Shown piece after piece: positions 1 to 10,424 of a stretch of DNA of 64,000 nucleotides (positions are counted from its first letter, which is position 1; each line of letters opens with the position of its first letter). The DNA comes from Tetramitus jugosus (taxonomy: Eukaryota > Heterolobosea > Eutetramitea > Acrasida > Vahlkampfiidae). The position numbers and the translations under genes were made by a program. The DNA is taken from assembly GCA_937625935.1 (NCBI GenBank), contig OW569351.1:372001-436000 (forward strand), given 5' to 3'. Below the pieces are notes generated by a model. It saw only the letters and a program-made list of their open reading frames with translations. It did no database searches and was not told where the DNA came from.

Positions 1-343
1 TTCTTGTTTGATCTCTTGAGTGTGAAACCGCCAAAAAGCTTTTTGTGATTTTTCTTCGACAAAATTCTAGAAGTAACGATTTTTGGCGCGGATGTCGGAG
101 AAACAGCATTTACAGTTTAGTCCGCCTCCTAGACAGATGACAAATTCATGTTGTCATCCACACATCAAAATACACCATAAATTCCGCGATAGATTGTTCC
201 ACATGATTGATCCAAAGCATCAACCGAATCCCCACTGCATGCACAGGAGTGGGAGGTGTCCCTTCACAAAAACCAAAATTTCAACACAAACAAAACCACA
301 AACACAATCACAAACACAACATACACACAGACACATTCTAACC
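1..343. promoter_or_regulatory. Promoter/leader region at left edge
   Basis: Upstream region of the first gene. It carries two E2F-like motifs: CTTTTTGGCGG on the minus strand (28-38) and TTTTTGGCGCG on the plus strand (80-90). The 80 bases before the ATG at 344 are rich in A and C (CAAACACAA-type), like other leaders in this window. An in-frame ATG at 92 would add 84 low-complexity residues to the downstream protein. Family length argues against using it. An upstream divergent gene may lie beyond the left edge, since the minus-strand motif points that way. Confidence 0.4.
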
Positions 344-1132
344 ATGACAATCTCTGCTCAACAACTTGAAAAGTTCAACAACCTCGTTGCATCCTCCATT
401 GATGACCAATCTGAATTCTTCCTCAAGAGCTTCATCTTTGCTCTCGAAGAAAACTGGAAGGAAGTGCCTCAAATTGCCACAAAGTTCAAGAAGACTCTGA
501 CTGAAGCTGGTGAATCAAGTGAACAAATGAATGAGGCAACTGCTGCCAGTTTCTTGCAAGCCAACGGCAGAACTAGAACTGCTTTGCAGAGAAGAGATGA
601 GATTCGTGATATCGATCTCGATGACAACAAGCAAATTTCATTCATTGAATACTTGTTGTTGCATTACAAGGGAATGATTCTCTCAGAGTACTACAAGAGA
701 ATGGAGCAGACTCCTACTGAGAATTTGGAGAATTTTGCGATCGGTGTAACTGGTGTCGGTGAAAAATTGTTGGACGAGTTGTTTACTTTGCCTGTTGGAT
801 TGGACCCTGCTCTGGAGAGAGCCATTGAAGAGTTCACTGCCACAAAGAAGGCCAGAGAAACTAGATTGAAGGATTTGGAAGCAAAGGCCAGTCAAGGTGG
901 TGTCAAGGGCATTGCCGCCAAGAATGAAATTGCTCAAATGGCCAGCGAAGATGTGACTGAGATGAACAGAATGGAAATTTCTTTGAACTCTGCAAAGAAG
1001 AGAGGCGCAAAGCAAAGCGGTGAAGTTGCTCTTGCTGAGAAGAAGAAGGTTGAAGAAGAGGAGCAGAAGAAGAAGTTGGAAGATGGAAGAAATGCAATGA
1101 AGAATAGAGCTGCCTTGTGGGAAAGCAAGTAA
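344..1132 (+). CDS. abpB: 34-kDa-type calcium-regulated actin-bundling protein
   Basis: A 262-residue protein resembling the Dictyostelium 34 kDa Ca-regulated actin-bundling protein, which cross-links F-actin in filopodia and at the cleavage furrow. The first ~80 residues are helical and align with that family's N-terminus. An EF-hand-like segment follows at about residues 89-110 (DIDLDDNKQISFIEYLLLHY). A conserved helix with KARETRLKDLEAKASQGGVK and then KNEIAQM spans about 165-205, and the tail is a charged KKKVEEEEQKKK-type helix. The start at 344 was chosen because family similarity begins there. An in-frame ATG at 92 is possible but adds only low-complexity sequence. Expected in the cytoplasmic actin cortex. 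The family call rests on motif order and is fairly firm; the gene symbol is borrowed from Dictyostelium. Confidence 0.8.
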   Translation: MTISAQQLEKFNNLVASSIDDQSEFFLKSFIFALEENWKEVPQIATKFKKTLTEAGESSEQMNEATAASFLQANGRTRTALQRRDEIRDIDLDDNKQISFIEYLLLHYKGMILSEYYKRMEQTPTENLENFAIGVTGVGEKLLDELFTLPVGLDPALERAIEEFTATKKARETRLKDLEAKASQGGVKGIAAKNEIAQMASEDVTEMNRMEISLNSAKKRGAKQSGEVALAEKKKVEEEEQKKKLEDGRNAMKNRAALWESK

Positions 1133-1444
1133 ACACTGTTGAAGGATCGATCCCTCATGTACAACCAACAACAACAGCATTACTGATCATTATCACAAGA
1201 TAATAACAAAACGTTTACTTCTCAGAGTTGTGAACAACAAGTGAGACAAACAAACACGTGTGAATAAAAAAAATGAAAATAATCTAAATTGATCTTGATT
1301 GACATTTTGTCTGTCGATTGGAGGGATTGATCTTGGCGCCATATGATTCGCCCGAACATTACAGTTTTCCATCTCGAATCATCCTGTTGTTCAAAGTGTT
1401 ATCTGCCTGAAACACGAGATCAATCTTCGATACAAAACTAAAAA
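1133..1444. other. Intergenic spacer
   Basis: The 312 bp between the actin-bundler stop and the calmodulin-like start. It holds one E2F-like palindromic core (TTGGCGCC, 1333-1340), about 105 bp upstream of the next ATG, and an A-run near 1266. I see no RNA gene or coding signal. Confidence 0.5.
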
Positions 1445-1918
1445 ATGGCGAGGATCCACAAGACATTATCAGAGGAAGAGCTAAAAGAATTCAAGGAGAT
1501 TTTTGACCTAGTTGATGGTGATGGAAGTGGCGAGATTTCAAAGGAAGAACTAGGAAAACTCATGGAAACTCTCGGGTTGAAACCAACGAGCCAACAATTG
1601 GACGAAATGATGAAAGAAGTGGATGCGGATGGTTCAGGTGATATTGACTTTAATGAATTTGTAACAGTAATGAGCAAGCAGGTGAAGGCAGATTACACTC
1701 CTGAGCAACTAAGAGCTGCTTTTGCAGTCTTTGAATCACCTGATGATAACCTAGGAGCAGGATGGGTGAGAACCGATGTTCTAGAGCACGCACTGACGAC
1801 TTATGGTGAAGATACACTCACACAAGAGAAGGCTGCAGAACTATTACTGACTGTTGATCCTGAAGGAACAGGAAAGGTCAACTATCTTGAATACATCAAC
1901 ATGATGAGCACTCAATAA
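1445..1918 (+). CDS. Calmodulin-like EF-hand protein
   Basis: A 157-residue calmodulin/centrin/troponin-C-like Ca2+ sensor. EF-hand 1 (loop residues 24-35, DGDGSGEISKEE) and EF-hand 2 (loop 60-71, DADGSGDIDFNE) have every canonical ligand position. EF-hand 3 (around 95-115) is degenerate and carries an insertion with no D-x-D-x-S/T pattern. EF-hand 4 (around 137-148, DPEGTGKVNYLE) is mostly intact. With 157 residues against calmodulin's 149 and a broken third site, this is a calmodulin-like protein, not calmodulin itself. The ATG at 1445 is the only sensible start. Its neighbour upstream is a Ca-regulated actin bundler; a shared role is only suggestive. Unknown partner. Confidence 0.9.
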   Translation: MARIHKTLSEEELKEFKEIFDLVDGDGSGEISKEELGKLMETLGLKPTSQQLDEMMKEVDADGSGDIDFNEFVTVMSKQVKADYTPEQLRAAFAVFESPDDNLGAGWVRTDVLEHALTTYGEDTLTQEKAAELLLTVDPEGTGKVNYLEYINMMSTQ

Positions 1919-2284
1919 ATTAAAAAACTGTAACATAGAGATAAATCTAGTCATGAATTGGATGAAAAAGGTATTCCACCAATATCAGCCTTAGAACGGT
2001 CTCTACAATCGTGTAGATAGGAGAATTCGATAAAGTTTTGTTTGTAATCATTTATGGTCTGATGCTCAATCACTAAAAACCTTAACCAGTTCCCTCAAGA
2101 TTTCACTTGACTCCAACATCTTTTCACCACCGGGCACCATTATGGGTCTTTGTAAACATTCTTCATTACTCCGAAATTTCTCCTTCGCCGTTAGTCCAGA
2201 AATGGCCGTTACGATCTCTGGACAAAAAGCTTCGAAAAAAACAAACCACCTGTTCCATCGTCCCAAAATCGATTGATCGATCCA
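1919..2284. other. Intergenic spacer with an upstream ORF
   Basis: The 366 bp between two plus-strand genes. An ATG at 2151 opens a reading frame of about 40 codons that ends shortly before the ATG at 2285, in a different frame. If transcribed it would act as an upstream ORF. Nothing else is recognisable. Confidence 0.35.
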
Positions 2285-3991
2285 ATGGCAACCAAGAGAA
2301 AATCCACTTCTACCAGAAGTACCAACAGTGCCAAGAAACCAAAGGTGATTCGAAGAGACAGAGCCATTCAATTTGTGCCTTCTCGTTGGCCCATTCGATC
2401 ACCCAAAACAAGCATAACAACAACAGTATCAACAACAAGGCTATCTGACAGAATCAGAGCAAGTAATCAACGATGTAGATTTGCAGTGACCGTTCACAAG
2501 GATTTTGATGCGTCTGCAGTGGATATGAGACCCTATGTCTTTTTGCGCAATATCATGAACGGTGTCATTGTTTATCAACACTTGTCTAACATGCAAAAAT
2601 CACAAAAGTCGGATCATGATGAAAGTGATAATGAGGAGGAACAACCCATTGAAATTGAAACACCGAATTCATCTGCTCCTTACACACTTAAAAAATTGGT
2701 GAGTGAACTGGGGAGGAGAATATCGACGGTTACGGGTGGTACGATCCCTATACCCTTTTTTGAAAAATTGATCAAGATGGATGCATTGAGTGACGATGAC
2801 TTGGAAACGATTAGTAATTCGTTGGACAGTTGTTTCTTTGTTTATCCTTTTAATTCGGAGCATTCGATTGAGGAGGAGTATGACAATGTGGTTGAAATGT
2901 TGAATGGGTGGTACAGTGAGAATGATGAGGCACCAACGTTGATTGCATTCTTGTGCAGAAACACGTTTAGTATTGTGATTTGGAAAGCGATTTATGACAA
3001 GCAGTCGAACACGGTTTCTCTGTACGAGTTGGTCGAAGATGACGAAGTGTCGGAACCAGTGGAACAATCAGAGGTTGGTGATCTCTATCGAGAGGAGAGT
3101 TTTGAGAGTGAAGTGAAGGTACCCGAGGAGAATGAAGGTGGCGCCGATGACGACGACGACGATGAGGAAGAAGACAGTGAAGAGTTGTTGCCATTGTTTA
3201 GAACCAGGAAAATGTGGAAGCGAGTGGTGGCAAGCACAGACGGTGGATATGATTATGATGTAGAGTCAGACACGGGACTCATTCGATATTTTGATTGGGA
3301 TATGAATGAAGTGATTCGTGTCGTTGCAACGGCTAATCCTCCTCCTTCTCATGATTCAGTCGATTATGACAAGACTGAAGAAACCGAAGAGGATGAAGAT
3401 TGGCATCGAAAGGATAAGAACCATGAGGGTTTGTCTGCAGAGGACAAGGCACAATCCACTCCATCACAAACTCCAGCGAGTAGCGAGTCTTCTGTGGCCG
3501 CAAACGAACACAGTGCTGAGCAAGTTGAGACAAGGAAAACTAGTGATCATGATACTGAACACAAGGAAGCATCATCCGAGAATGAACAACAACCAGAAAG
3601 CAAGAGCGAAAAAGCTGGTGAGACTGCTGAGGTTGATCTTCCAGAGGAAGAGAAGAGCAAGAGCAATACTGTTCCTGTGCGTCCTGACGCCGTTCATGAA
3701 GATGAGGCCAGGGTATCTGAAGAGAGCTCCAAACAGTCACCTGTACATTCCATTCCTCCTGAGGACCGCAACTATTCAAAGGACACTCTTATTTCGACGG
3801 TTGTTGAAGAACAGTTTAGCGAGGAAGAAGCCGAAGCAGTAGCAAAAGCATTGCCAAGCGAAATAAGGACACTCGAGGATTGGCGATTACTTCAAATAGA
3901 AGCAAAGGACAGGCTGGAGGAACACAACTCTCTTTCGCTGGATGTCAGAAAAAGACTAGACTTAACATGTATTCAATTATCAGACAACTAA
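2285..3991 (+). CDS. Unknown acidic protein
   Basis: A 568-residue protein I do not recognise. The N-terminus (about 1-45) is basic and rich in K/R/S/T, like a nuclear targeting or nucleic-acid-binding tail. Residues about 60-260 look folded, with hydrophobic periodicity and an acidic linker. From about 265 to the end the chain is dominated by acidic and low-complexity runs (for example DDDDDDEEEDSEE) with E/S/K-rich spacers and a short helical C-terminus. The first ATG of the frame is at 2285. It ends 57 bp from the stop of the convergent coiled-coil gene. Composition suggests a nuclear chaperone or scaffold, but that is a guess. Confidence 0.7.
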   Translation: MATKRKSTSTRSTNSAKKPKVIRRDRAIQFVPSRWPIRSPKTSITTTVSTTRLSDRIRASNQRCRFAVTVHKDFDASAVDMRPYVFLRNIMNGVIVYQHLSNMQKSQKSDHDESDNEEEQPIEIETPNSSAPYTLKKLVSELGRRISTVTGGTIPIPFFEKLIKMDALSDDDLETISNSLDSCFFVYPFNSEHSIEEEYDNVVEMLNGWYSENDEAPTLIAFLCRNTFSIVIWKAIYDKQSNTVSLYELVEDDEVSEPVEQSEVGDLYREESFESEVKVPEENEGGADDDDDDEEEDSEELLPLFRTRKMWKRVVASTDGGYDYDVESDTGLIRYFDWDMNEVIRVVATANPPPSHDSVDYDKTEETEEDEDWHRKDKNHEGLSAEDKAQSTPSQTPASSESSVAANEHSAEQVETRKTSDHDTEHKEASSENEQQPESKSEKAGETAEVDLPEEEKSKSNTVPVRPDAVHEDEARVSEESSKQSPVHSIPPEDRNYSKDTLISTVVEEQFSEEEAEAVAKALPSEIRTLEDWRLLQIEAKDRLEEHNSLSLDVRKRLDLTCIQLSDN

Positions 3992-4003
3992 TTATTATTC
4001 GTG

Positions 4004-4038
4004 AATAAATTTAACAGTTTTATACGTTTGTGTTTATT
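4004..4038. terminator. Overlapping poly(A) signals of convergent genes
   Basis: AATAAA on the plus strand (4004-4009) and on the minus strand (TTTATT, 4033-4038) lie inside the 57-bp gap between two convergent stop codons (3991 and 4049). Cleavage downstream of each would make the two mRNAs overlap in antisense. Position and motif are seen directly; use as signals is inferred. Confidence 0.4.
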
Positions 4039-4048
4039 GCCAGATCGC

Positions 4049-7000
4049 TTATGCTTGCACTAGCTGTTCTTGACATGCCTTCAATTTAGATGTCAAATTT
4101 GCAATCTTCTTTCGGTCCGTTCTCTGCTCAGACTGCAAGTCCAGAACCTGTTGCTCCAGGTCCTGAATCTTCACTTCCATCGAACGAATAATATCTTGTC
4201 GAATCTTCGCTTCGTCCTCCAACAATGCGTTTCTTTCAAAACTTTGTTCAAGTTGGAGAGAGAAGCTCTGCTCTTGTTCTTCAATTGCCATTTCGATCAA
4301 CTTGACTTGATCATCGACATTTCTTTGCATGTTCCTTTGTTCACTTGTCAGGGACAAGTTCCTCTCGTCCTTCTCTCTGATCTGTTGCTTCAATGCTTTC
4401 ACCCTCGATTGAAGATCCCATATTTGCTTCTTGTACTGGGCATTAGATTTTTTGCATTCTTCAAATTCTGCTTCCATTCGAACTGTATCTGCAGGTTTTA
4501 TCTTGTTCATTCTCTCCAGTCGCATGTCTTCTTCGTGGACTGTCTTTAATTTTTCGATTTGGCTGCGAAGTTGCGAGTTATCTTGCTTCAGAGTTTCACA
4601 AGTTTCTCTAATACTCTGCTCTCTTTGTTCGTTTAATTTCTCTTGCATCTCCTTCTCAGATCTGGTCAAGATCAGATCAGTTTGAAGTACCTTTGTTTCT
4701 TGTAGATACCGTGTTTGAAGTTCATCATACTTCGTTCTCAAACTCACAATATCTCTGTTCAATGTCTCAATAGATAAATTCAATTCACTCTCCTTTTTCC
4801 TAGTGATCTCTAAATCTTGGGATATAGTTCCATTCCTATGCTTGGTATTATACAATTCTGAAGACAATCCCTCGATTTCATTTCGAAGTTCTTCTAGTTG
4901 GGCACTACCCATGAATTCCACATCTGAGATTTCAATCATTATCCCATTCAACTCATCTATTGTAGACGAGAAAGCTGGTCTAATGTTCTTCTCTAGATCG
5001 TTTTTCATGTTCTCTAACTGTTTCGAGTCTCTCTCTAAATATTCAAGGAGTTGATTGTTAGCATGCTTCAGACTTCGTTTAAATTCTCGTTCCATCCCAG
5101 CCTTTTCTTCTTCAAATTTAGCCTTTTGCAATTCAACCTTCCTATTGGCATGCCGTAAATTTGATTCTGATTCATCCTTCAACAAATTCATAGTATGCAA
5201 GTGTTCTTCCTGCAACAAAGTAAATTTAACTTCACTATTCTTTTCCAAGAATGAATTCTGTCGTTCTAGGGTGTCTATCTTCAATTTCAGTTTTAAGTTT
5301 TTATCCAAGAGTTTCTTAACACTGGTTTGTAACTCCACTGTTTGAACATTTTCTGATACCATGAAGTGGGACAACTGCTTCTCAAAATGACTCTGCATTG
5401 TTTTGTAGTCTGATTTGATATTTTCGTTCTCTTGAACGAGGTGTGCTAAGCGCTGTTGCAAAGATTCAACATCTGCATCTCTGCTAGCCAATTGTTTATC
5501 ATGATCGAGTTTTTGTTTTGATAGAGCACTCTCAACAACTTGTTTGTAGTTTTCTATCTGGGATTGCCAATGGGATTCTTTGAGCTCGTTAAATAGAGCA
5601 CTTGATTCGGCATGTAGTTTCTTCCATTCATCATATTCACCCTTCAACTGATCATTTTCTTGTACCTTCTCGGAATACTTTTCAAGTAACGCTTTGTTTT
5701 GTTCCTCCAATTCTTGACAAGCATCCTTAAGTATTTGTTCTTTCCTCTTACTCTCGTCTAATTCCTGTGTAACATATTTCTCATTCTTTTGGTGGATCTC
5801 CTGTTGAAGTTGAAGAATGATCTTTTGTCTTGTTTCTAACTCTTCTTTCTGTTTGTTGTTGGTAATTGTTAATACATTGCACCTTTCTGTTAATTCTACT
5901 CTTTGATTCTGCAGCTCATTCATGGATTGATTTGTCTGCTTTCTTTCTTCCTCCATCGCGCTCTTCATATTTGATCTCTCTAAAGTCATCTCGTCGATCT
6001 GTACTCGGAGTTTGGTGATTTCCGACCTCAGAGTTGGCAATTCATTTGAGAAACGTTCTTCAAAAATCTGGCTATTATGCAGATCTCCTACTCTTCTATC
6101 GAGTTCATCTTGAAGGGATTTGATGGTTTGTCTTGAATTTTGGAGCTCATTATCCATGTTTTTGATTTCTCTGTCCTTGTCTCCTTGCATCAATTGTATC
6201 ATATCTTCTAAGTGCTTGTTTTCATACGAGAGAGTGTCGATTCTAGATTCAAGCAGTTGAACTTTTCTTACTGATTCAATATCAACACTTTCTTGCATTG
6301 ATGTAGTATCGTTCAACTTTTCAAGCTGCCGTTTCAGCGCAGTTTTATCAGAAGAGACTGCAGCTAGTTCTACCTGAAGTTTTTTGACAGTTGATTTTGT
6401 TCTCCTCAAATCTCGTTCCAAGTTTTCGATTACTATCGATTGATTAAAACTTTCTCTAGCACCTGTCTCGGAAAGAACATGTCTTTGCTCTCGGGATGCA
6501 TCATTGATATCTTCCAAACTGGCTATTCTGTTCTTCAATGAATCAATATAGCTCTCTCTTTCAAGAGATATTTCCTTAAATTTCTTGGCTTTCTCCTCCA
6601 TCTCTCTCAACAATTCATTTTCTCTCTTAGATTTCAGCTCTGATGCATCTGAACTTTCTTTAGCTAGTTCTGCTATCGATTGATTGGCCATTTTAATCTC
6701 CTCTTCGGCGATTTTCAACCTCTCATCAGAAGAAACCTTTAACAATCGTATTCTAGTAATTTCTTGTTGTAGTTTCGAATTGATATCCTCAAGCTCTATG
6801 ACTTTTTCTTTCAGAGAATTCAATACACTGCTATTCTTCTTTGAGGAAAGATCACCATCGAAAACACTTTGATTGAGAACATCAACGATATCATTTTTGG
6901 ATTTCCTAAGAGAATGTTGTAGTTTTAGTACTTCTTGACTGGATTTAGCTTGATAGAGAATAAATTCTTGCTCCAATTGATTCTTTGCTTGCAGGGTTTT

Positions 7001-7855
7001 GTCTAATTCCTTTTCCACTTCATAAATCCTCTGGGCCAATATTCTTTTCTCTGCTTCGGTTATAGTTTTCTTGTCCTCAATATCAATCATTCGTTGAGTG
7101 TTACTGGAGGATATGACAGAAAATTCATTAATCATCTGTCCACTTTGTTGTTTGAGTGAGTAAATCTCATCTTGTGCCTGCTTGATGTCTCTTTTGAGAA
7201 GGTTGATAATATTTGTTTTCTCTATTAAGCTCTTCTCTGCATTCTTTTGCACCATTAGTTTCTCTCTCTGTAGATTTTGAATTTTGTCGTAAAGTTCATC
7301 GATCTCTGCTGCTTGGAATTGATTCTTGTTGATAAGAATTTGAATCTGTTCTTCATGCTGGAGTTTTATCTTTTGAACAGAGGAATCATTATCTGGATCA
7401 GTTCTCAATGATAGATCGTTCATATCCATTGGAGTGGTAGGTGTTGACAGAGATCTCAGAGATTCTTGTCTTCTGTCTTGCTTCTCCTCTTCTAACTCCT
7501 TCTTCACACTGAAGAGTTCTTGCATGACGGAAGAGAGTCTCCCCTCTAATCCCGCATTATCTTCTATTAAAGATTGCATCTTAAATCCCGAATCAGATCC
7601 TACAATAGGTGAAGAGACATCAATAGAAGGAGTGAATGTTCTGGAGGAAGAAGGGGACACAAAGCGAAAGCTCAAGGGAGAAACAGGAGCATGTTGTCTT
7701 GGCTGACTTCCCTTCTGATCCATTGATTCCTCGCTGTACCTAAACATCACACAAAGACAGTCAACATCTCTAGAGTTACTAATAAAAATGCAATAGATGG
7801 GGCATACTTACAATGGGCTATCAAGAGCTCTCAATTCATCAGTGCTGTCGCTCAT
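4049..7855 (-). CDS. Very long coiled-coil protein, two exons
   Basis: A 1244-residue protein that is almost entirely heptad coiled coil (about 120-1220), with a serine-rich N-terminus. Exon 1 is 7812-7855 (MSDSTDELRALDSP...). A 72-nt intron (7740-7811, GTAAGT...TTTAG) splits a leucine codon. Exon 2 is 4049-7739. The total is 3735 nt, in frame. There is no motor, kinase or membrane segment. Proteins of this build are typically centrosome/basal-body, Golgi-tether or myosin-tail-like scaffolds; nothing here separates these. It is transcribed divergently from kinesin-2 with 253 bp between the starts, which hints at a flagellar or microtubule role (inference). The family is not identified. Confidence 0.75.
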
Positions 7856-8108
7856 TGGTATGAATGAAGTATCAATTCTCAGTGTACACGTTTATTAATG
7901 AAGAATATTTCTTGCTTGTGATTCAGAAAGATCGTCAATGCATGACGTGGAGAACAAGATCTCTTGTGAAACTGTGAAATTATCGTACAGCGGAGTTTGA
8001 TGTACGGCTCCGGGCATTGTTTGATTCCCCGCATGATTTACGACCGAAAACTTTTCGCATTCTGTCTAGGAATTTTCAGTGATAAATAGTACCTTGTTAG
8101 AGTGAAGA
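7856..8108. promoter_or_regulatory. Bidirectional promoter, coiled-coil gene / kinesin-2
   Basis: The 253-bp spacer between two divergently read start codons (7855 minus, 8109 plus). Any promoter for both genes must lie here or inside the genes. I see no clear TATA box and no E2F-like motif. The inference of shared control rests on geometry only. Confidence 0.4.
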
Positions 8109-10403
8109 ATGGCAGCAACGAAAGCTCCTAAACTTGACTTACTTCCTCCAAAGAAGTCTGAAGCTGTCCGTGTAGTGGTCCGTGTACGTCCTTTCAATAG
8201 AAGAGAGACTGAGCTCCAATCCAAGAAATGTATTGATATGGATTTGAAAAATGGAGTGTGTATACTAAAGAACTTACAAGACCCGACCCTGGACAAACCG
8301 TTCAAGTATGATGCTGTGTTTGATCAAGAGTAAGTATTCATCAAAGAGTTCTCGTGATTTTTCGTCGGCAGGTGTTTAACATGATGTATCTCAAGTTCCA
8401 AACAATCAGATGTATATGACGACACGGCGAGAGGAATTGTGGATAGTGTGATCGAGGGATACAACGGAACAGTGTTTGCTTACGGACAAACAGGTGCGGG
8501 TAAAACATTTACTATGGAGGGAGTGGAAGATCCACCTGAACTTCGAGGTATTATAGCGAATAGCTTTGCACATATATTCGATACCATTGAGCATACTTCG
8601 GCTCAAAAAGTGTTCTTGGTTCAAGTATCTATGATGGAGATTTACAATGAACAAATTCGAGATTTGATTGGGCGAGATCCCAAACAATCCTTGGACTTAA
8701 AGGACAGTAAAGATCGAGGTGTCTATGTGAAGAATTTAACTTTCATTACCGTGAAGAATTTACAGGATGTTGATAAAGTGCTGAAAGCCGGTAGAAAGAA
8801 TCGCTCCGTAGCCTCAACAATGATGAATCAAGAATCTTCACGATCTCACTCTATCATCACAATACGTATTGAAACGAGTGAAAAGAGCGCAGTGGATAAT
8901 CAGAATCATATTAAGGGTGGAAAATTGAATATGGTAGATCTGGCAGGTTCAGAAAGACCAAGCAAAACAGGTGCTAAGGGAGAACAATTTAGGGAGGGTA
9001 TCGAAATTAATTTATCTTTATCTGCTCTTGGAAATGTCATTTCAGCGCTTGTTAATCCAAAAGCTCAACACATCCCATACAGAGATTCTAAACTGACGCG
9101 TTTGTTGCAAGATTCTCTGGGAGGTAACACAAAAACAGTGATGGTGGCTAATATTTCTCCTGCTGATGATAACAAGGACGAAACCTTGAGTACTCTTCGT
9201 TATGCAAGTCGAGCCAAGAATATTAAGAACAAACCAATTGTAAATGAAGATCCCAAGGATGCTATGTTGAAAGCATTTCAGGAAGAGATTATTAGGTTGA
9301 AGAGGGCTTTGGAGGAGAGAGCTGGAGGAGTACCAGCTCAAATAACATCTTCAGGCGAACATACTAGTATGATTAGTGCTTCGATAGATGAAGAAAAGTT
9401 GAAAGATATGATATCAAAAAACGAGGAAGAGAAGCACAGGTTAGTTGAAAGTATGAAGAATCAATCTGAAGAGGAGAAGAAGAAGTTACTCCTAGAACAG
9501 CAAAAGATAGAAGATCAAAGAAAGAAGATAGAAGATGAACTGAGGAGAAGACAAGAACAACTTGCAAAAGAAAAGAAGGAAAGAGAGATACTGGCCAGAA
9601 AATTAGCTGAAATGCAGAGTAATATTGTACAGGGAGGAAATGAACTGATCGAACTAAATAAGGAGCAAGAAGAACAGATTCAAAGACAAAAAGAAGAACT
9701 AGAAAGAAGAAAGCAGGAAGAGCTAAGATTAAAACGAGAGATGGACGAACAAATGGATGAGCGATTGGCTTTGGAGGAACAATATGCATCCATTCAGGAA
9801 GAGGTGGATGTAAAAACAAAGAAGTTGAAGAAGTTGTGGAACAAGTTCCAACTTGCCAAAGCAGAAATTAACGATCTTCAGCAAGAATTCCAACAGGAGC
9901 GTGAAGACTACTTGTTTACAATCCGACAATTGGAAAGAGAGTTGAGACTGAAAGCAAAAATTATTGATAACTTCATTCCACCTGTTGAAGTTGAAAAGAT
10001 CACGAAAAGAGCTGTCTGGGATGAAGAAACCGATGATTTTAAGATCAGGAATGTTCATTTAGCAGGAAACAACATTGATTCTGGAAGACCTCAATCAGCT
10101 GTGACCAGTGCTCGCAGAACAAACAATGTGATCCAATTGGATCTGGATATGCCTGAGCGAACAACACAAGATTATGAAGTATATGATGGTAGGAGCAACG
10201 CTGTAGATGGAATAACCAGCTTCGCTGTTGGTGACAGCACTGACAATGCTTTCTTCTCATATGGAGCGCCAATGAAGAAGGACAAGAAGAGAACGACGAC
10301 AGCCGGACCAAAGAGACCAAAGACGGCAAGCAAGAGACTCACACCCGAAGATGATGATTTCCCTCAAGCAAAAGGACTTGTTAAAAGCAAAAGGAATGTT
10401 TAA
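8109..10403 (+). CDS. Kinesin-2 family motor (anterograde IFT type), two exons
   Basis: A 742-residue N-terminal-motor kinesin. Exon 1 is 8109-8329, the intron is 8330-8395 (66 nt, GTAAGT...AAG) and exon 2 is 8396-10403. The junction restores the conserved VFDQDSKQSDVYDDTARG motor segment. The P-loop is GQTGAGKT (about 102-109), switch I is SSRSHS and switch II is DLAGSE. The neck region NIKNKPIVNEDPKDAML is the kinesin-2 (KIF3/KRP85-95, FLA10) signature. A coiled coil runs from about 370 to 610, and the tail is basic. Kinesin-2 dimers drive anterograde intraflagellar transport, so this gene should matter when the amoeba builds flagella. It converges on the SUV3 gene with only 21 bp between the stops. 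Confidence 0.93.
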
Positions 10404-10424
10404 TTTCTATCAGAAATCTTATTC

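Noticed and set aside
92-343. In-frame N-terminal extension of the actin-bundling protein from the ATG at 92
   Set aside because: The extra 84 residues are low complexity (TQTKPQTQSQTQ-type) and coded by an A/C-rich leader. Similarity to the family begins at 344.
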